A stretch of DNA of 64,000 bases. Source: an uncultured Flavobacteriales bacterium. GTDB lineage: Bacteria > Bacteroidota > Bacteroidia > Flavobacteriales > Crocinitomicaceae. This document shows, one piece after another, positions 8,613 to 17,172 of this stretch. The number at the start of each line of letters is the position of its first letter. Within the stretch, counting starts at the first letter, position 1. A model generated the notes under the pieces. It was not told the DNA's origin. It made no database searches and saw nothing but the letters and a program-made list of their open reading frames with translations. The position numbers and the translations under genes were made by a program. Location of the stretch: contig CAMLHZ010000003.1 of NCBI GenBank assembly GCA_946480085.1, forward strand, positions 124,001-188,000, in the 5' to 3' direction.

Positions 8613-9755
8613 ATGAAATCAATTCTAACACTTCTATTACTTTGTCTTTCTACGGTTGTTTTCGCGCAGTCGAAAGGAAAATTGAATAAGCAGTTGAAGG
8701 AGCAATATTCAGCAGTAAGAACCCAGTATTATTCGGAATTATCTGTAAGTCGCTCCAATCTGAAGAAGTTGGAGTCTGAAAGACATGCGTTTGAGAATAC
8801 TATATTACCCGGCGTTCAAAAACATTACGAGAATTATCAGGGCAATGTGATTCTGATCAAAGACGTCGTAGTTGCTTTTACAAAATTGAAAATAGATAGT
8901 TTCGACTTAGCAGCTTTGAATGCTCTAAATAATAAAAGTGAAGTACTACTTCTAAGTTCAAAAAGAGATTTTGGCGAAGTGCTCAAAAAACAGATTACTT
9001 TTTTGGAAGTTCAGGACACGCTGCATTTAGATGGTCTTAAAAAAGAAGAACAGAATATTCAATTGTCCAAGCAATTGAGCTTATATCAAAATGCAATTTC
9101 CTTCAATAAAGCCCAAAATGATCAAATATCCAATTTTAATGTTCAATTGGAAGAGGACAAGAAAAACATACTTTCCATTTATGCTGAGTTTGATGAACTG
9201 GATAAAGAAAGAGGGCAGATAGAAAAACGATTGTACACGGTTTACCGAACTGTGACGGATGATTATAGAAAAAATGGCCCGGAAGGATTTTCATCCGATT
9301 ATGCGGAAGTTTTTCCATGGATTCATAATAAAAAGGTCCTATCAACTCCAAAACACAATCCGACTGCGATTACCGGGCCAGTAGAAGCAGTTTCCTCTCA
9401 AGGTGCAGAGCCCGCAAAACCGATTTCCAGGGAAATTTATGATGTAGTTGAGCAACCAGCTGAATTTCAGGGCGGAATGGATTCATTAAGTCAATACCTA
9501 ATTGAAAACATTCGTTACCCTAAAATCACTTTGGAAGATGGAATGATTTCTGGAAGCGTTTATGTGAAGTTTGTCATAACTTCTACTGGAAAAATCACAA
9601 ATGCTAAAATTTTGAAAGGAACGGACAATTGTGAGGAATGTGATTTGGAAGTGCTGCGGGTGGTGAATGAAATGCCCAATTGGAAACCAGCCTTGAATAA
9701 AGGAAAAGCAGTTGACAGTTATTTTACTTTGCCGGTTCGATTTGGTCTTAAATAA
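8613..9755 (+). CDS. exported TonB C-terminal-domain protein, paralogue 2
   Basis: This 380-residue protein has a signal peptide (1-18, VFAQ), a coiled-coil-like body starting SKGKLNKQLKEQY, the spacer motif NGPEGFSSDYAEVFP (about 225-240) and a TonB C-terminal domain (about 275-380) with FQGGMDSLSQYLIENIRYP and CEECDLEVLRVVNEMP. It shares a DTLHLDGLKKEEQN block with paralogue 3, its closest relative here. It starts 12 bp after paralogue 1 in an apparent operon. No membrane helix other than the signal. Role unknown. Confidence 0.82.
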   Translation: MKSILTLLLLCLSTVVFAQSKGKLNKQLKEQYSAVRTQYYSELSVSRSNLKKLESERHAFENTILPGVQKHYENYQGNVILIKDVVVAFTKLKIDSFDLAALNALNNKSEVLLLSSKRDFGEVLKKQITFLEVQDTLHLDGLKKEEQNIQLSKQLSLYQNAISFNKAQNDQISNFNVQLEEDKKNILSIYAEFDELDKERGQIEKRLYTVYRTVTDDYRKNGPEGFSSDYAEVFPWIHNKKVLSTPKHNPTAITGPVEAVSSQGAEPAKPISREIYDVVEQPAEFQGGMDSLSQYLIENIRYPKITLEDGMISGSVYVKFVITSTGKITNAKILKGTDNCEECDLEVLRVVNEMPNWKPALNKGKAVDSYFTLPVRFGLK

Positions 9756-9765
9756 TTTTTGAAGA

Positions 9766-10884
9766 ATGAAACAGATCCTATTGTTATTCCTAATAATGTG
9801 CTCAGTTCAGAGTTTCGCGCAGTCGAAAAAGAAGACAAATGAACGTCTTAAATACAATCTTTCTGATTATAAACGTGAACATGATTCCTTAGCGATTGAA
9901 TTTGTTATGCAGTTTGCAGAACTTTCGCGAAGTCGAATGGATTTAACGGTAACTACAATGACAATCGGCACTCAGGCACAGCTGATTTCAATGAAGTATA
10001 ATAATATTGAAAAGCAAATTGGTCAGTTGAAACAACTTGGAGAAGATCCTTCCAACGTTATTGATATGAGTAATTTGCAACGCACCTCTTTTGAGGGTTT
10101 TTCAAGTTTAATGCATCATTACACTTCAGCAATTACGGAGAAGTTTGAATACCAGTATGTGCTTGATACATTGAATTTGGATGGATTGAAGATCCAGGAA
10201 CAGAATGAAGTCATTGCTTTACAAAACAGCATATATGTTCAAAGTTTGGGGCACAATCTTTACAATTTGAAACAACTTGAAAAACGTAATGATGAGTTGA
10301 AAACGCTTCTGCCAATGATCGATTCTATCGCTGTGGAATATGAGAAGATTGAATCAGATCTAACGAAAATGAGAATTTCTTTAGATGAAAAAATGCTGGA
10401 GCTGAAGTCGAACTATGAAAAGCAAGGTCCAAAAGGTTTTTCAGACGCGTATGCCACTATTTTTCCTGATGTATTCGGTGTTAAAAAGCAATTAAATCAA
10501 CCGGAAGTACGTGATGAATTAGATACGAAAGTAGGTCGTGATGGAGGAGATACAGAACCTGTCAGTCTTCCGGAAGACTATGCTTACGATGTGGTTGATG
10601 TAGAAGCAGAGTTCCCAGGTGGAAAAGAGGGGCTGGCGAATTATCTCGGAAAGAATCTGAAATATCCATATATCGAAGCTACCGGAAGATTGTATGTGAA
10701 ATTTATGATTAGCAAAAAAGGAATTGTTTCAAATGTGCAAATAGCACGAGGAATACCGGATTGTGAAGAATGTGGAGAAGAGGTGAAACGCGTGATTAGC
10801 GGAATGCCAGCCTGGAAACCAGCAATGAATAATGGAAATGCCGTAAATTCATGGTTTATATTACCGGTAAAATTTGGTTTATAA
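9766..10884 (+). CDS. exported TonB C-terminal-domain protein, paralogue 3
   Basis: This 372-residue protein has a signal peptide (1-18, SFAQ), a helical body with the DTLNLDGLKIQEQN block also seen in paralogue 2, the spacer QGPKGFSDAYATIFP and a TonB C-terminal domain (about 270-372) with FPGGKEGLANYLGKNLKYP and CEECGEEVKRVISGMP. The domain is slightly shortened where the others read 'xxDxGIxGRxYLRF'. It starts 10 bp after paralogue 2. A 20-bp palindrome of the RAYT-linked family lies in the 45-bp gap after it. Confidence 0.82.
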   Translation: MKQILLLFLIMCSVQSFAQSKKKTNERLKYNLSDYKREHDSLAIEFVMQFAELSRSRMDLTVTTMTIGTQAQLISMKYNNIEKQIGQLKQLGEDPSNVIDMSNLQRTSFEGFSSLMHHYTSAITEKFEYQYVLDTLNLDGLKIQEQNEVIALQNSIYVQSLGHNLYNLKQLEKRNDELKTLLPMIDSIAVEYEKIESDLTKMRISLDEKMLELKSNYEKQGPKGFSDAYATIFPDVFGVKKQLNQPEVRDELDTKVGRDGGDTEPVSLPEDYAYDVVDVEAEFPGGKEGLANYLGKNLKYPYIEATGRLYVKFMISKKGIVSNVQIARGIPDCEECGEEVKRVISGMPAWKPAMNNGNAVNSWFILPVKFGL

Positions 10885-10891
10885 ATCGCAG

Positions 10892-10911
10892 AGACGCGAT
10901 GCATCGCGTCT
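10892..10911. repeat. 20-bp REP-like palindrome, copy 1
   Basis: AGACGCGATGCATCGCGTCT is a perfect palindrome, preceded by GCAG and followed by GTAC. It lies between two paralogues of the TonB-domain array, 8 bp after a stop codon. Copies 2 and 3 bracket the RAYT gene at 14152 and 14798. Confidence 0.9.
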
Positions 10912-10929
10912 GTACCTAAATTTTTTTAT

Positions 10930-12141
10930 ATGAAAAATGTTTTATCAATATTCTTTTTAATGTTGTCCGTCACAACATTCGGGCAATCTAAGAAAGTGAT
11001 TAACCAAAAATTGAAGTCGGAACTTTCTCAAAAAGCGAAAACTTACGATTCTCTTATTATAGCATATTCGGAGGCGCAGCTTGAAATCAAATCGCTGCGT
11101 ATGGAGATCAATGAGAAGAAAGAAGCTATACAGCGCTATATACATGAAGAAGGTCAGAAACGATCAGCTATTCAATACAACAGGCGACTTCTTGCTGCAC
11201 AAGGAGGGAATCCAGATTCTATCATTACTGAAAATGCATTAATGGCTTTGAAATCTCCTGCTGCCAATGCGAAATACATTTGGGAGACTGAGGTTTTGAA
11301 ACCGAAGATCGAATTGAAACGTGTAGAGAAACTCCAAGAGATCACCGATATGAAAGTAAAGCTTCAAAATGAGCTGCTTACATTTAAGATTCAGGAATAC
11401 GAGCGTAATAATAGGTCCATCAACTCGCTTCTTGTTGATGACAAGAAAGATATTGATCAACTGAAGAAGACAAAGCAAGAATATATTTCTGTTTTCCTGG
11501 ATTATCCGGGATTCAACAAACAATTGGAAGAGAAGGGTGATGCATTGGCGATCAAGTTTTATGAATTGCGAAAACAACGAGAAGAACAGAACCGTTTGGC
11601 GGAAGAAAAGGAGTATGAGGCCGCAATAAAAAAATCAAAAAACAAGTTTGTACCGTCTGTGATTGTTGATGATGTAGTACCTCGCAGGCGCGAAGAAGAA
11701 CCCATTTTAAGTTCGACGCTTAGCAAGAGGATGGAATATTCGCCCTGGAGAAGAGGTTCATATGGTGAAGCTCCAGAGCCCGAGCCAGAACCAGAACCGG
11801 TGAGAAATATTAATGAACCGATCATTCATGATGTTGTTGAAGATCCGGCAGCGTTTCCGGGTGGAACTGAGGCACTGTTGAAATATTTAAAGGACAATAT
11901 TGTACTTCCAAAAGAAGTAACAGATCAAGGAATATCAGGAAGAGCTTATTTGAGGTTTGTGGTCTCAGAAACGGGGAGCATCTCGAACATTAAATTAGTG
12001 AAAGGTGTTGCAGATTGTGAGGCATGTGATCAAGAAGCGATTCGTGTCGTTAAAACAATGCCTAAATGGATTCCAGGTAAAAATGACGGAAAAGCAGTAA
12101 ATCAATGGTATACCTTGCCTGTGAAGTTTAAAGCTGAATAA
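10930..12141 (+). CDS. exported TonB C-terminal-domain protein, paralogue 4
   Basis: This 403-residue protein has a signal peptide (1-18, TFGQ), then SKKVINQKLKSEL and a long charged coiled-coil-like region (to about 235). A linker with a PEPEPEPEPV run (about 280-292) recalls the Pro-rich spacer of true TonB. The TonB C-terminal domain (about 300-403) has FPGGTEALLKYLKDNIVLP and CEACDQEAIRVVKTMP. It is closest to paralogue 5 (both have an ITD/LTDxKVKxQNEL segment). No membrane anchor. It is followed 10 bp later by paralogue 5. Confidence 0.82.
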   Translation: MKNVLSIFFLMLSVTTFGQSKKVINQKLKSELSQKAKTYDSLIIAYSEAQLEIKSLRMEINEKKEAIQRYIHEEGQKRSAIQYNRRLLAAQGGNPDSIITENALMALKSPAANAKYIWETEVLKPKIELKRVEKLQEITDMKVKLQNELLTFKIQEYERNNRSINSLLVDDKKDIDQLKKTKQEYISVFLDYPGFNKQLEEKGDALAIKFYELRKQREEQNRLAEEKEYEAAIKKSKNKFVPSVIVDDVVPRRREEEPILSSTLSKRMEYSPWRRGSYGEAPEPEPEPEPVRNINEPIIHDVVEDPAAFPGGTEALLKYLKDNIVLPKEVTDQGISGRAYLRFVVSETGSISNIKLVKGVADCEACDQEAIRVVKTMPKWIPGKNDGKAVNQWYTLPVKFKAE

Positions 12142-12151
12142 AACTATGATA

Positions 12152-13369
12152 ATGAAGAAGTTAGTAACAATATTGTTTTTGAGTTTGTTCGTTTCCGCAT
12201 TCGGGCAATCGAAGAAGAAAATCAACGAACAATTAAAGCTTGAACTGCAACAGAAAGTGAGTGCCTACGACTCACTTCGGAACGCTCAGCTTGAACTTGA
12301 TGGTAAAATAAGTGCTATGCAATCTGAAATTCATAAGCAGATGAGAGTGGTCGATCGGTTAAGGAGCGATGAATTTGCCAAACGTTCTATTCTTTATGAA
12401 AATCATAGGATGCTTAAAGGACTTGGGTTCAATGCAGATTCGCTGGTCTCCAAAAAAGAAATATCAGCACAAAAAGGTCCGGCGATCGATCCTAAGGCTT
12501 CGTATAGATATGAAATGCGAAAGAAGTCATTTCCTATGTTGGCTTTGGAACCTATTCAGGATTTGACCGATGTTAAAGTGAAAGTACAGAACGAACTGTT
12601 CACCAAAAAGATAAACGAGTACGATAGTATTAATCTTTTAAATAATGCAAAACAGCAGGAAGCAGTTGCTTTTTTGTCGCAGCTAACCGATATAAATAAT
12701 GAGTATATCAGAATTGCTGAATTGCATACCGCATTTAACAAGGAGTTGGAGGTGAAGGGGGATTTGCTGGCGAATAAATGGTTCGAGGTGAATGCGAAAC
12801 AGGAAGAAGAAGCTCGTGTTGAGTATGAAAAGGAGATTAAGAAACTCGAAGCATATCAAAAGAAACATAAAAATGAACTCGTATTTATTCCTCCAAGAAT
12901 CATTGATTATGAGCCTTATAACGAACGTGAGATTAGAAAACCGGTTTTAAGTACAGATAAGATTTTGATTAAAGATAGGTCGGATGAATCGGATTGGGCT
13001 TTGCCAGAGCCACGTGAAATTAAGGAACCTGAACCGCCTCATGAAGAGGTAATTATGTCTTTTGTTGAAGAAGAACCAGAATTTCCTGGAGGAAGGGAGG
13101 CAATGGTAAAATATCTTAAAGACAATCTTGTTCTCCCAGCGAAAGTTGTGAGTGGAGAAGTTTCGGGTAGATGTTATTTGCGTTTTGTGGTTTCTAAAAC
13201 GGGAGAAATTTCTAGCATGCAAGTCACAAGGGGTGTTATGGACTGTAAAGAATGTGATGATGAGGCTGTACGCGTTGTAAAAGCAATGCCAGCATGGATT
13301 CCTGGAAAGAACAATGGAAAACCGGTTAACATGTATTACAATTTGCCAATAAGTTTTAAGCAGCAATAA
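12152..13369 (+). CDS. exported TonB C-terminal-domain protein, paralogue 5
   Basis: The protein is 405 residues from the ATG at 12152; an ATG at 12146 would add two residues. I chose the inner start because the relatives begin MKN/MKK. It has a signal peptide (SAFGQ), the SKKKINEQLKLELQQK start shared by the family, a coiled-coil-like body (to about 245), an acidic/Pro linker and a TonB C-terminal domain (about 300-405) with FPGGREAMVKYLKDNLVLP and CKECDDEAVRVVKAMP, the latter nearly identical to the true TonB. No second membrane segment. It precedes the truncated paralogue by 8 bp. Confidence 0.82.
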   Translation: MKKLVTILFLSLFVSAFGQSKKKINEQLKLELQQKVSAYDSLRNAQLELDGKISAMQSEIHKQMRVVDRLRSDEFAKRSILYENHRMLKGLGFNADSLVSKKEISAQKGPAIDPKASYRYEMRKKSFPMLALEPIQDLTDVKVKVQNELFTKKINEYDSINLLNNAKQQEAVAFLSQLTDINNEYIRIAELHTAFNKELEVKGDLLANKWFEVNAKQEEEARVEYEKEIKKLEAYQKKHKNELVFIPPRIIDYEPYNEREIRKPVLSTDKILIKDRSDESDWALPEPREIKEPEPPHEEVIMSFVEEEPEFPGGREAMVKYLKDNLVLPAKVVSGEVSGRCYLRFVVSKTGEISSMQVTRGVMDCKECDDEAVRVVKAMPAWIPGKNNGKPVNMYYNLPISFKQQ

Positions 13370-13377
13370 TTTCGATA

Positions 13378-14091
13378 ATGAAGAACGCGCTATCAATATT
13401 TTTCTTGTTAATTTTTATTCCTGCTTTCGGACAATCGAAGAAGAAATGGAATACCTTGGAAACGGAATACAATACCCTGAAGTACCGTTACGATTCTATT
13501 CAACATGTACATGATTCGGTGAGTTCAATATTAACGAGCCGAAAGAATAATGAAACGATCACAACACTTAATCAACTGAATACTGATTACGGTGACTACG
13601 TGCTCAGCGTTTTATCAAAAATGAACTTGCTTCAGCAATTGAAGGATAACACAACATTTTTATTCAATGACAGTATTTTAGTGAAGGAAAGTTTTGATTT
13701 AGGTACTTGGAAACAAGGAATCTTTAGAGAACTTCATTTGAGTTCTGATCTTAGTGAATACCGTCTGGAAGTTTTAAAAGACACATTGAGCAGCTATCCG
13801 AAGAGAAGCAAGGAAAAGTATGCTTATCTGGAAAACCTCACCTACCAATATATTGATCTTTTAGGTTTCAATGTTGCTCAGTTGGAAGAACTACAGAAAA
13901 TGAATATCCTTGCTCAAAAGTGCATAGAGTCAGCGGTTAAGTTGAATAAAGAATTACAGCCTAGAATTCAACTTCTTGAAGCGGAAACCGTTCGACTTAA
14001 ATCCAGAATATCAGAATTGGAAGCCAATTACCGTAAAAATGGTCCGAAAGGATTTCCAGCAGCTTATGCAGAAGCGTTTCCTTTGAAGTAA
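13378..14091 (+). CDS. exported paralogue 6, lacking the TonB domain
   Basis: This 237-residue protein has the family signal peptide (PAFGQSKKKW) and a coiled-coil-like body. It stops immediately after the spacer motif NGPKGFPAAYAEAFP, exactly where paralogues 2 and 3 continue into the linker and TonB C-terminal domain. I found no remnant of that domain in the next 150 bp; instead the repeat flank of the RAYT begins. It is therefore either a shortened paralogue or one cut by a rearrangement at the repeat. Last gene of the array. Confidence 0.75.
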   Translation: MKNALSIFFLLIFIPAFGQSKKKWNTLETEYNTLKYRYDSIQHVHDSVSSILTSRKNNETITTLNQLNTDYGDYVLSVLSKMNLLQQLKDNTTFLFNDSILVKESFDLGTWKQGIFRELHLSSDLSEYRLEVLKDTLSSYPKRSKEKYAYLENLTYQYIDLLGFNVAQLEELQKMNILAQKCIESAVKLNKELQPRIQLLEAETVRLKSRISELEANYRKNGPKGFPAAYAEAFPLK

Positions 14092-14151
14092 ATTTTCTTC
14101 TGTTGAGACGCTCTTATTAAAAATGGGTTTCTCATGTTGTTTCTTTGGTCG

Positions 14152-14171
14152 AGACGCGATGCATCGCGTCT
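14152..14171. repeat. 20-bp REP-like palindrome, copy 2
   Basis: Perfect AGACGCGATGCATCGCGTCT, 73 bp upstream of the RAYT start. Flanks are GTCG on the left and GTACAAG on the right. Confidence 0.9.
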
Positions 14172-14243
14172 GTACAAGTGTGAATTTCTTTGGAAAGTGC
14201 CTTTTTATAAATCATATTTTTCACTAACTTATATAAGAAAAGT

Positions 14244-14744
14244 ATGATTAAAAGATATCGAATCGATACATTTCGGGCTCAATGGTGGGATTATTCTTCT
14301 AAAGCAACCTATTTCATAACGATTAACACCAAGTATGCAGTCCCTTATTTCGGAGAAGTTGAAAATGGGAAAATGAAACTTTCCGAAATAGGTTCTTTCG
14401 TTAATGAAGAGTGGTTGAAATCGGTTGATTTAAGACCCCAGATGAAATTGGTATTGCACAATTTCGTTGTTATGCCCGATCACTTTCATGGATTGATTTC
14501 GATTGATACTTCGCAAATTACTAGTTTGGAAGCCCCAAGATCCAATCAATTCAAATCTCAATCAAACAATTTGGCTTCTGTGATTAGAGGATTCAAATCG
14601 GCAGTAACTCAAAGGTGTAGAGTAAGTGGTCTCGAATTCGATTGGCATCCAAGGTTCCATGATGTAATTGTAAGAGATCATGAGCAGTTCGCGGCTTATC
14701 AAGAGTATATTGAAAATAATCCGTTGAATTATCGGAAGAAATAG
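14244..14744 (+). CDS. REP-associated tyrosine transposase (RAYT, Y1 family)
   Basis: This 166-residue protein has the Y1/IS200-like fold markers: the N-terminal YFITINTK strand, the metal-binding HxH motif in MPDHFHGLI (about residues 77-85) and the catalytic tyrosine helix near the end (AAYQEYIENNPLNYR). RAYTs nick and join single-stranded DNA at REP palindromes (established for the family). Here the gene sits between two copies of a 20-bp palindrome, which is its likely target (inference). All key residues are present and the frame is intact, so it may be functional. No partner gene such as tnpB. Confidence 0.88.
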   Translation: MIKRYRIDTFRAQWWDYSSKATYFITINTKYAVPYFGEVENGKMKLSEIGSFVNEEWLKSVDLRPQMKLVLHNFVVMPDHFHGLISIDTSQITSLEAPRSNQFKSQSNNLASVIRGFKSAVTQRCRVSGLEFDWHPRFHDVIVRDHEQFAAYQEYIENNPLNYRKK

Positions 14745-14797
14745 CTAATTGAGCAGTTCTTCTTAAAAATGTTTTTCAGGTAGTATTCCTTATGCAG

Positions 14798-14817
14798 AGA
14801 CGCGATGCATCGCATCT
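14798..14817. repeat. 20-bp REP-like palindrome, copy 3
   Basis: AGACGCGATGCATCGCATCT differs from copies 1 and 2 by one base in the right arm (A at 14814). It is flanked by GCAG and GTACAA and lies 53 bp after the RAYT stop. Confidence 0.9.
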
Positions 14818-14935
14818 GTACAATATGAAATTCCTTTATTTAAGTTCGAATTAACACTTTTTGTTGGAAAAGTGTAACAATATCCTGATTCGTTTTCCTT
14901 ATCTTTTCTCTCAAGTACTGACACCAACTACACTT

Positions 14936-14943
14936 TACCTTTG
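14936..14943 (+). promoter_or_regulatory. candidate -7 promoter element
   Basis: TACCTTTG lies 29 bp before the start of the DUF748-like gene and fits TAnnTTTG. I see no clear TTG box at the right distance, so confidence is modest. Confidence 0.4.
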
Positions 14944-14972
14944 GTTTACCCGCGTAATGTAAAACAACTGGT

Positions 14973-16217
14973 ATGGAAGAGAAAACAGCACCACTATCTC
15001 GAAGAGAGCGTAAAAAAGCACGTACGCCCGAAGAGAAACGAAGAAGAAAAAGAAGACGTCGAATTATTTGGTGGTCTATCATTGGAGTTTTAATCATGTT
15101 CAGGCTAATGTTGCCTTATATCGTATTGAGATACGTCAACAATAAGCTAGCGAACCTGGAAGAATATTATGGTCATGTCAATGATATCGATATTCATCTG
15201 TATCGTGGAGCATACGAAATCAAACAGATTCAAATTGTAAAGAAGGTACCGAAAGGCGGGAAAGTGGATACCATTCCATTTTTCAAATCACCGTCTATTG
15301 ATCTCTCTATTGAATGGAGTGCTATTTTCGACGGTGCCATTGTTGGCGAAATAAGTGTGGAGAAGCCCGTCGTCAACTTTGTAAAGGAAAAACACAAAGG
15401 CGAAGATGTGAAGGCTGATACTGCCGACTTTGCTGGTTTGGTTGATGATTTGATGCCCGTAACTGTAAACCGTTTTGATATTCACAATGGCGAAGTACAT
15501 TACCGTGATTTGGAAGCAAGTCCGAAATTGGATTTAGCACTTAAGAGCATTAATATCACGGCTACGAATCTTACCACAGTGGTAGATAAAGATCAATTGT
15601 TACCTGCTAAACTGAAAGGAACCGCTGAGGCATACGAGGGAAAATTCTTCCTGAATGTCAATTTTGACGGTCTTGCAAAAGTGCCCACTTTCGATATGAA
15701 TACGGAATTGAAAGGTTTGAATTTGGTGCTTCTGAATGATATGCTTCGGGAATATGCTAATTTTGACGTGAAGAAAGGTCGGTTCAGTTTGTATGGTGAG
15801 TTTGCCGCTAAAGACAATAAGTTTGGCGGATATGTCAAACCATTTTTGGAAGATTTGGATGTTGTTCAATGGAATAAGCAAGAAGGTGATCTCAAACAGA
15901 TTCTTTGGGAATCGGTTATTGGCTCAACAGCAGAAATTCTGCAGAATCAAAGAACAGATAAACTCGCAACCAAAATTCCGATTAACGGAACCTTTGACAA
16001 TACAAAAATCAATAAATGGTATGCAATCAGCTATGTACTGAGAAATGCATTTTTGCATGCAATTCGACCATCGTTTGATAATTCCATCAACATTCATAAT
16101 CTGAAGGCGAATGAAAAGAAAACCTTCCTGGAAAAAGTTTTCGGAGGAAACGACAAGAAGAAAGCAGAGCGAAAGAGAAAACATGCCGTTCGTAATAGAG
16201 AAAGGAAGAAAAAATGA
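14973..16217 (+). CDS. DUF748/AsmA-like envelope protein
   Basis: This 414-residue protein has a strongly basic N-terminus (residues 9-28), one membrane helix (about 29-50) and a long extracytoplasmic region. The segment HLYRGAYEIKQIQIVKK followed by FKSPSIDLSIEWSAIFDGAIVGEISVEKP matches the DUF748/AsmA-like pattern of repeated beta strands. AsmA-like proteins act in envelope lipid transport or outer-membrane integrity (family knowledge; not shown here). The C-terminus is again very basic. Its stop overlaps the next start (ATGA at 16214-16217), so the two genes are coupled. Confidence 0.72.
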   Translation: MEEKTAPLSRRERKKARTPEEKRRRKRRRRIIWWSIIGVLIMFRLMLPYIVLRYVNNKLANLEEYYGHVNDIDIHLYRGAYEIKQIQIVKKVPKGGKVDTIPFFKSPSIDLSIEWSAIFDGAIVGEISVEKPVVNFVKEKHKGEDVKADTADFAGLVDDLMPVTVNRFDIHNGEVHYRDLEASPKLDLALKSINITATNLTTVVDKDQLLPAKLKGTAEAYEGKFFLNVNFDGLAKVPTFDMNTELKGLNLVLLNDMLREYANFDVKKGRFSLYGEFAAKDNKFGGYVKPFLEDLDVVQWNKQEGDLKQILWESVIGSTAEILQNQRTDKLATKIPINGTFDNTKINKWYAISYVLRNAFLHAIRPSFDNSINIHNLKANEKKTFLEKVFGGNDKKKAERKRKHAVRNRERKKK

Positions 16218-17131
16218 TTCTCAAGATCCGATGGAAATGGCCCTTGGTACTACTTCTTTTGGGAGCTATTGGATTAGCAGTTTTCCTGTATCTAAGGAAA
16301 CAAAAAATGTTGAATCTGATTCTTCCTGAAATGACGGAGATTACACTCATAAAAGCGGAGATCCGAAGTGATACAGCTTTTGTGGAGGTAAGTGCAATTG
16401 TGGTTAATAAAGCCCCATATGCCATGAAAATTGACAGCATTGTTTGTGATTTATCATTGGGTGGGACTACGCTGGTGTCGACAAGTCAATTTGTTGGGAT
16501 GAATCAGGAGCCAGGAGAATCGGATACAGTCACTTTTGCTGTGGATATTCCTATTCACGAGACGAAGGATAAAATCAAAAGCTTACAGGGTCAGGATTCT
16601 ACCGGAGTTCAGATTCATGCAACCATCGTTTATTCCGATTTCAAGCTCAACCTGACAAAAGGGAAGAAGATTGAAGTTCCGGTTCCTCCAAAACTGCGCG
16701 TTGTAAAAACAGAACGGAAGGATATGAATTTGAGGAAGAAGACTCTGGATGTGGACTTGTTTCTTGAAATCATCAATAACGGAAAGAATTTGGATCTTGA
16801 CATAAGCGGTATTCAGTATGAAATGACACTTGGGGATGATCTGTTCACTAAGGGAAAATATCCGAAAGACGTCAGTATTCGACCATTCTCTTCAGTAGTT
16901 TTGAAATTCCCTTTGAATTTTACCATGAATCATCCGGTTGAAACCATACGAAAAGTTTGGTCAGATAACGATAGGGTTCCGGTTCGGATCATGCTTAGTG
17001 GCTATCTCGATGCAGGTACAATGAAACATATTCCTGTGGTGATTTTTCTTTCGGGACAAACCGAATTGGTGAATGAAGAGAAGAAGAAAGCTGAGAAAAA
17101 ACGTGAGAAACGGTTGAGAAGAAATAAATGA
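16214..17131 (+). CDS. membrane-anchored LEA-type-2-like protein
   Basis: This 305-residue protein has a membrane helix at about 7-27 followed by two beta-rich domains. Segments such as AFVEVSAIVVNKAPYAMKIDSIVCDLSLGG and DLFLEIINNGKNLDLDISGIQYEMTL look like LEA14/WHy-type beta sandwiches (weak match by eye). The tail is Lys/Arg-rich (about 290-305), like that of the DUF748-like gene it overlaps by 4 bp. The pair probably works together in the cell envelope (inference). Confidence 0.65.
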   Translation: MILKIRWKWPLVLLLLGAIGLAVFLYLRKQKMLNLILPEMTEITLIKAEIRSDTAFVEVSAIVVNKAPYAMKIDSIVCDLSLGGTTLVSTSQFVGMNQEPGESDTVTFAVDIPIHETKDKIKSLQGQDSTGVQIHATIVYSDFKLNLTKGKKIEVPVPPKLRVVKTERKDMNLRKKTLDVDLFLEIINNGKNLDLDISGIQYEMTLGDDLFTKGKYPKDVSIRPFSSVVLKFPLNFTMNHPVETIRKVWSDNDRVPVRIMLSGYLDAGTMKHIPVVIFLSGQTELVNEEKKKAEKKREKRLRRNK

Positions 17132-17139
17132 CCTCAAAT

Positions 17140-17165
17140 GGCTATCTCGACTCCGCTCGATAACC
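17140..17165. repeat. constant-loop hairpin repeat, copy A
   Basis: Stem TATC/GATA (17143-17146 with 17159-17162), extended by two G-C pairs past one mismatch, encloses the 12-nt loop TCGACTCCGCTC. It lies between two convergent genes, 8 bp after one stop and 8 bp from the other. Confidence 0.85.
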
Positions 17166-17172
17166 TTCAAGA

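Larger units (their letters stand above)
14117..14817 (+). mobile_element. RAYT gene bracketed by palindromic direct repeats
   Basis: The transposase gene lies between palindrome copies 2 (14152-14171) and 3 (14798-14817). Both are preceded by an equally spaced flank that starts TTAAAAATG exactly 35 bp before the palindrome (14117 and 14763); by hand 22 of those 35 positions are identical without gaps. Both are followed by GTACAA and a short similar stretch. This is the arrangement expected of a REP element plus its dedicated transposase. Exact ends cannot be set from one sequence. Confidence 0.75.

Noticed and set aside
7404..13369. Calling the array proteins true TonB energy transducers
   Set aside because: They have only a cleavable signal peptide and no retained membrane helix, so they cannot couple to ExbB/ExbD as TonB does.
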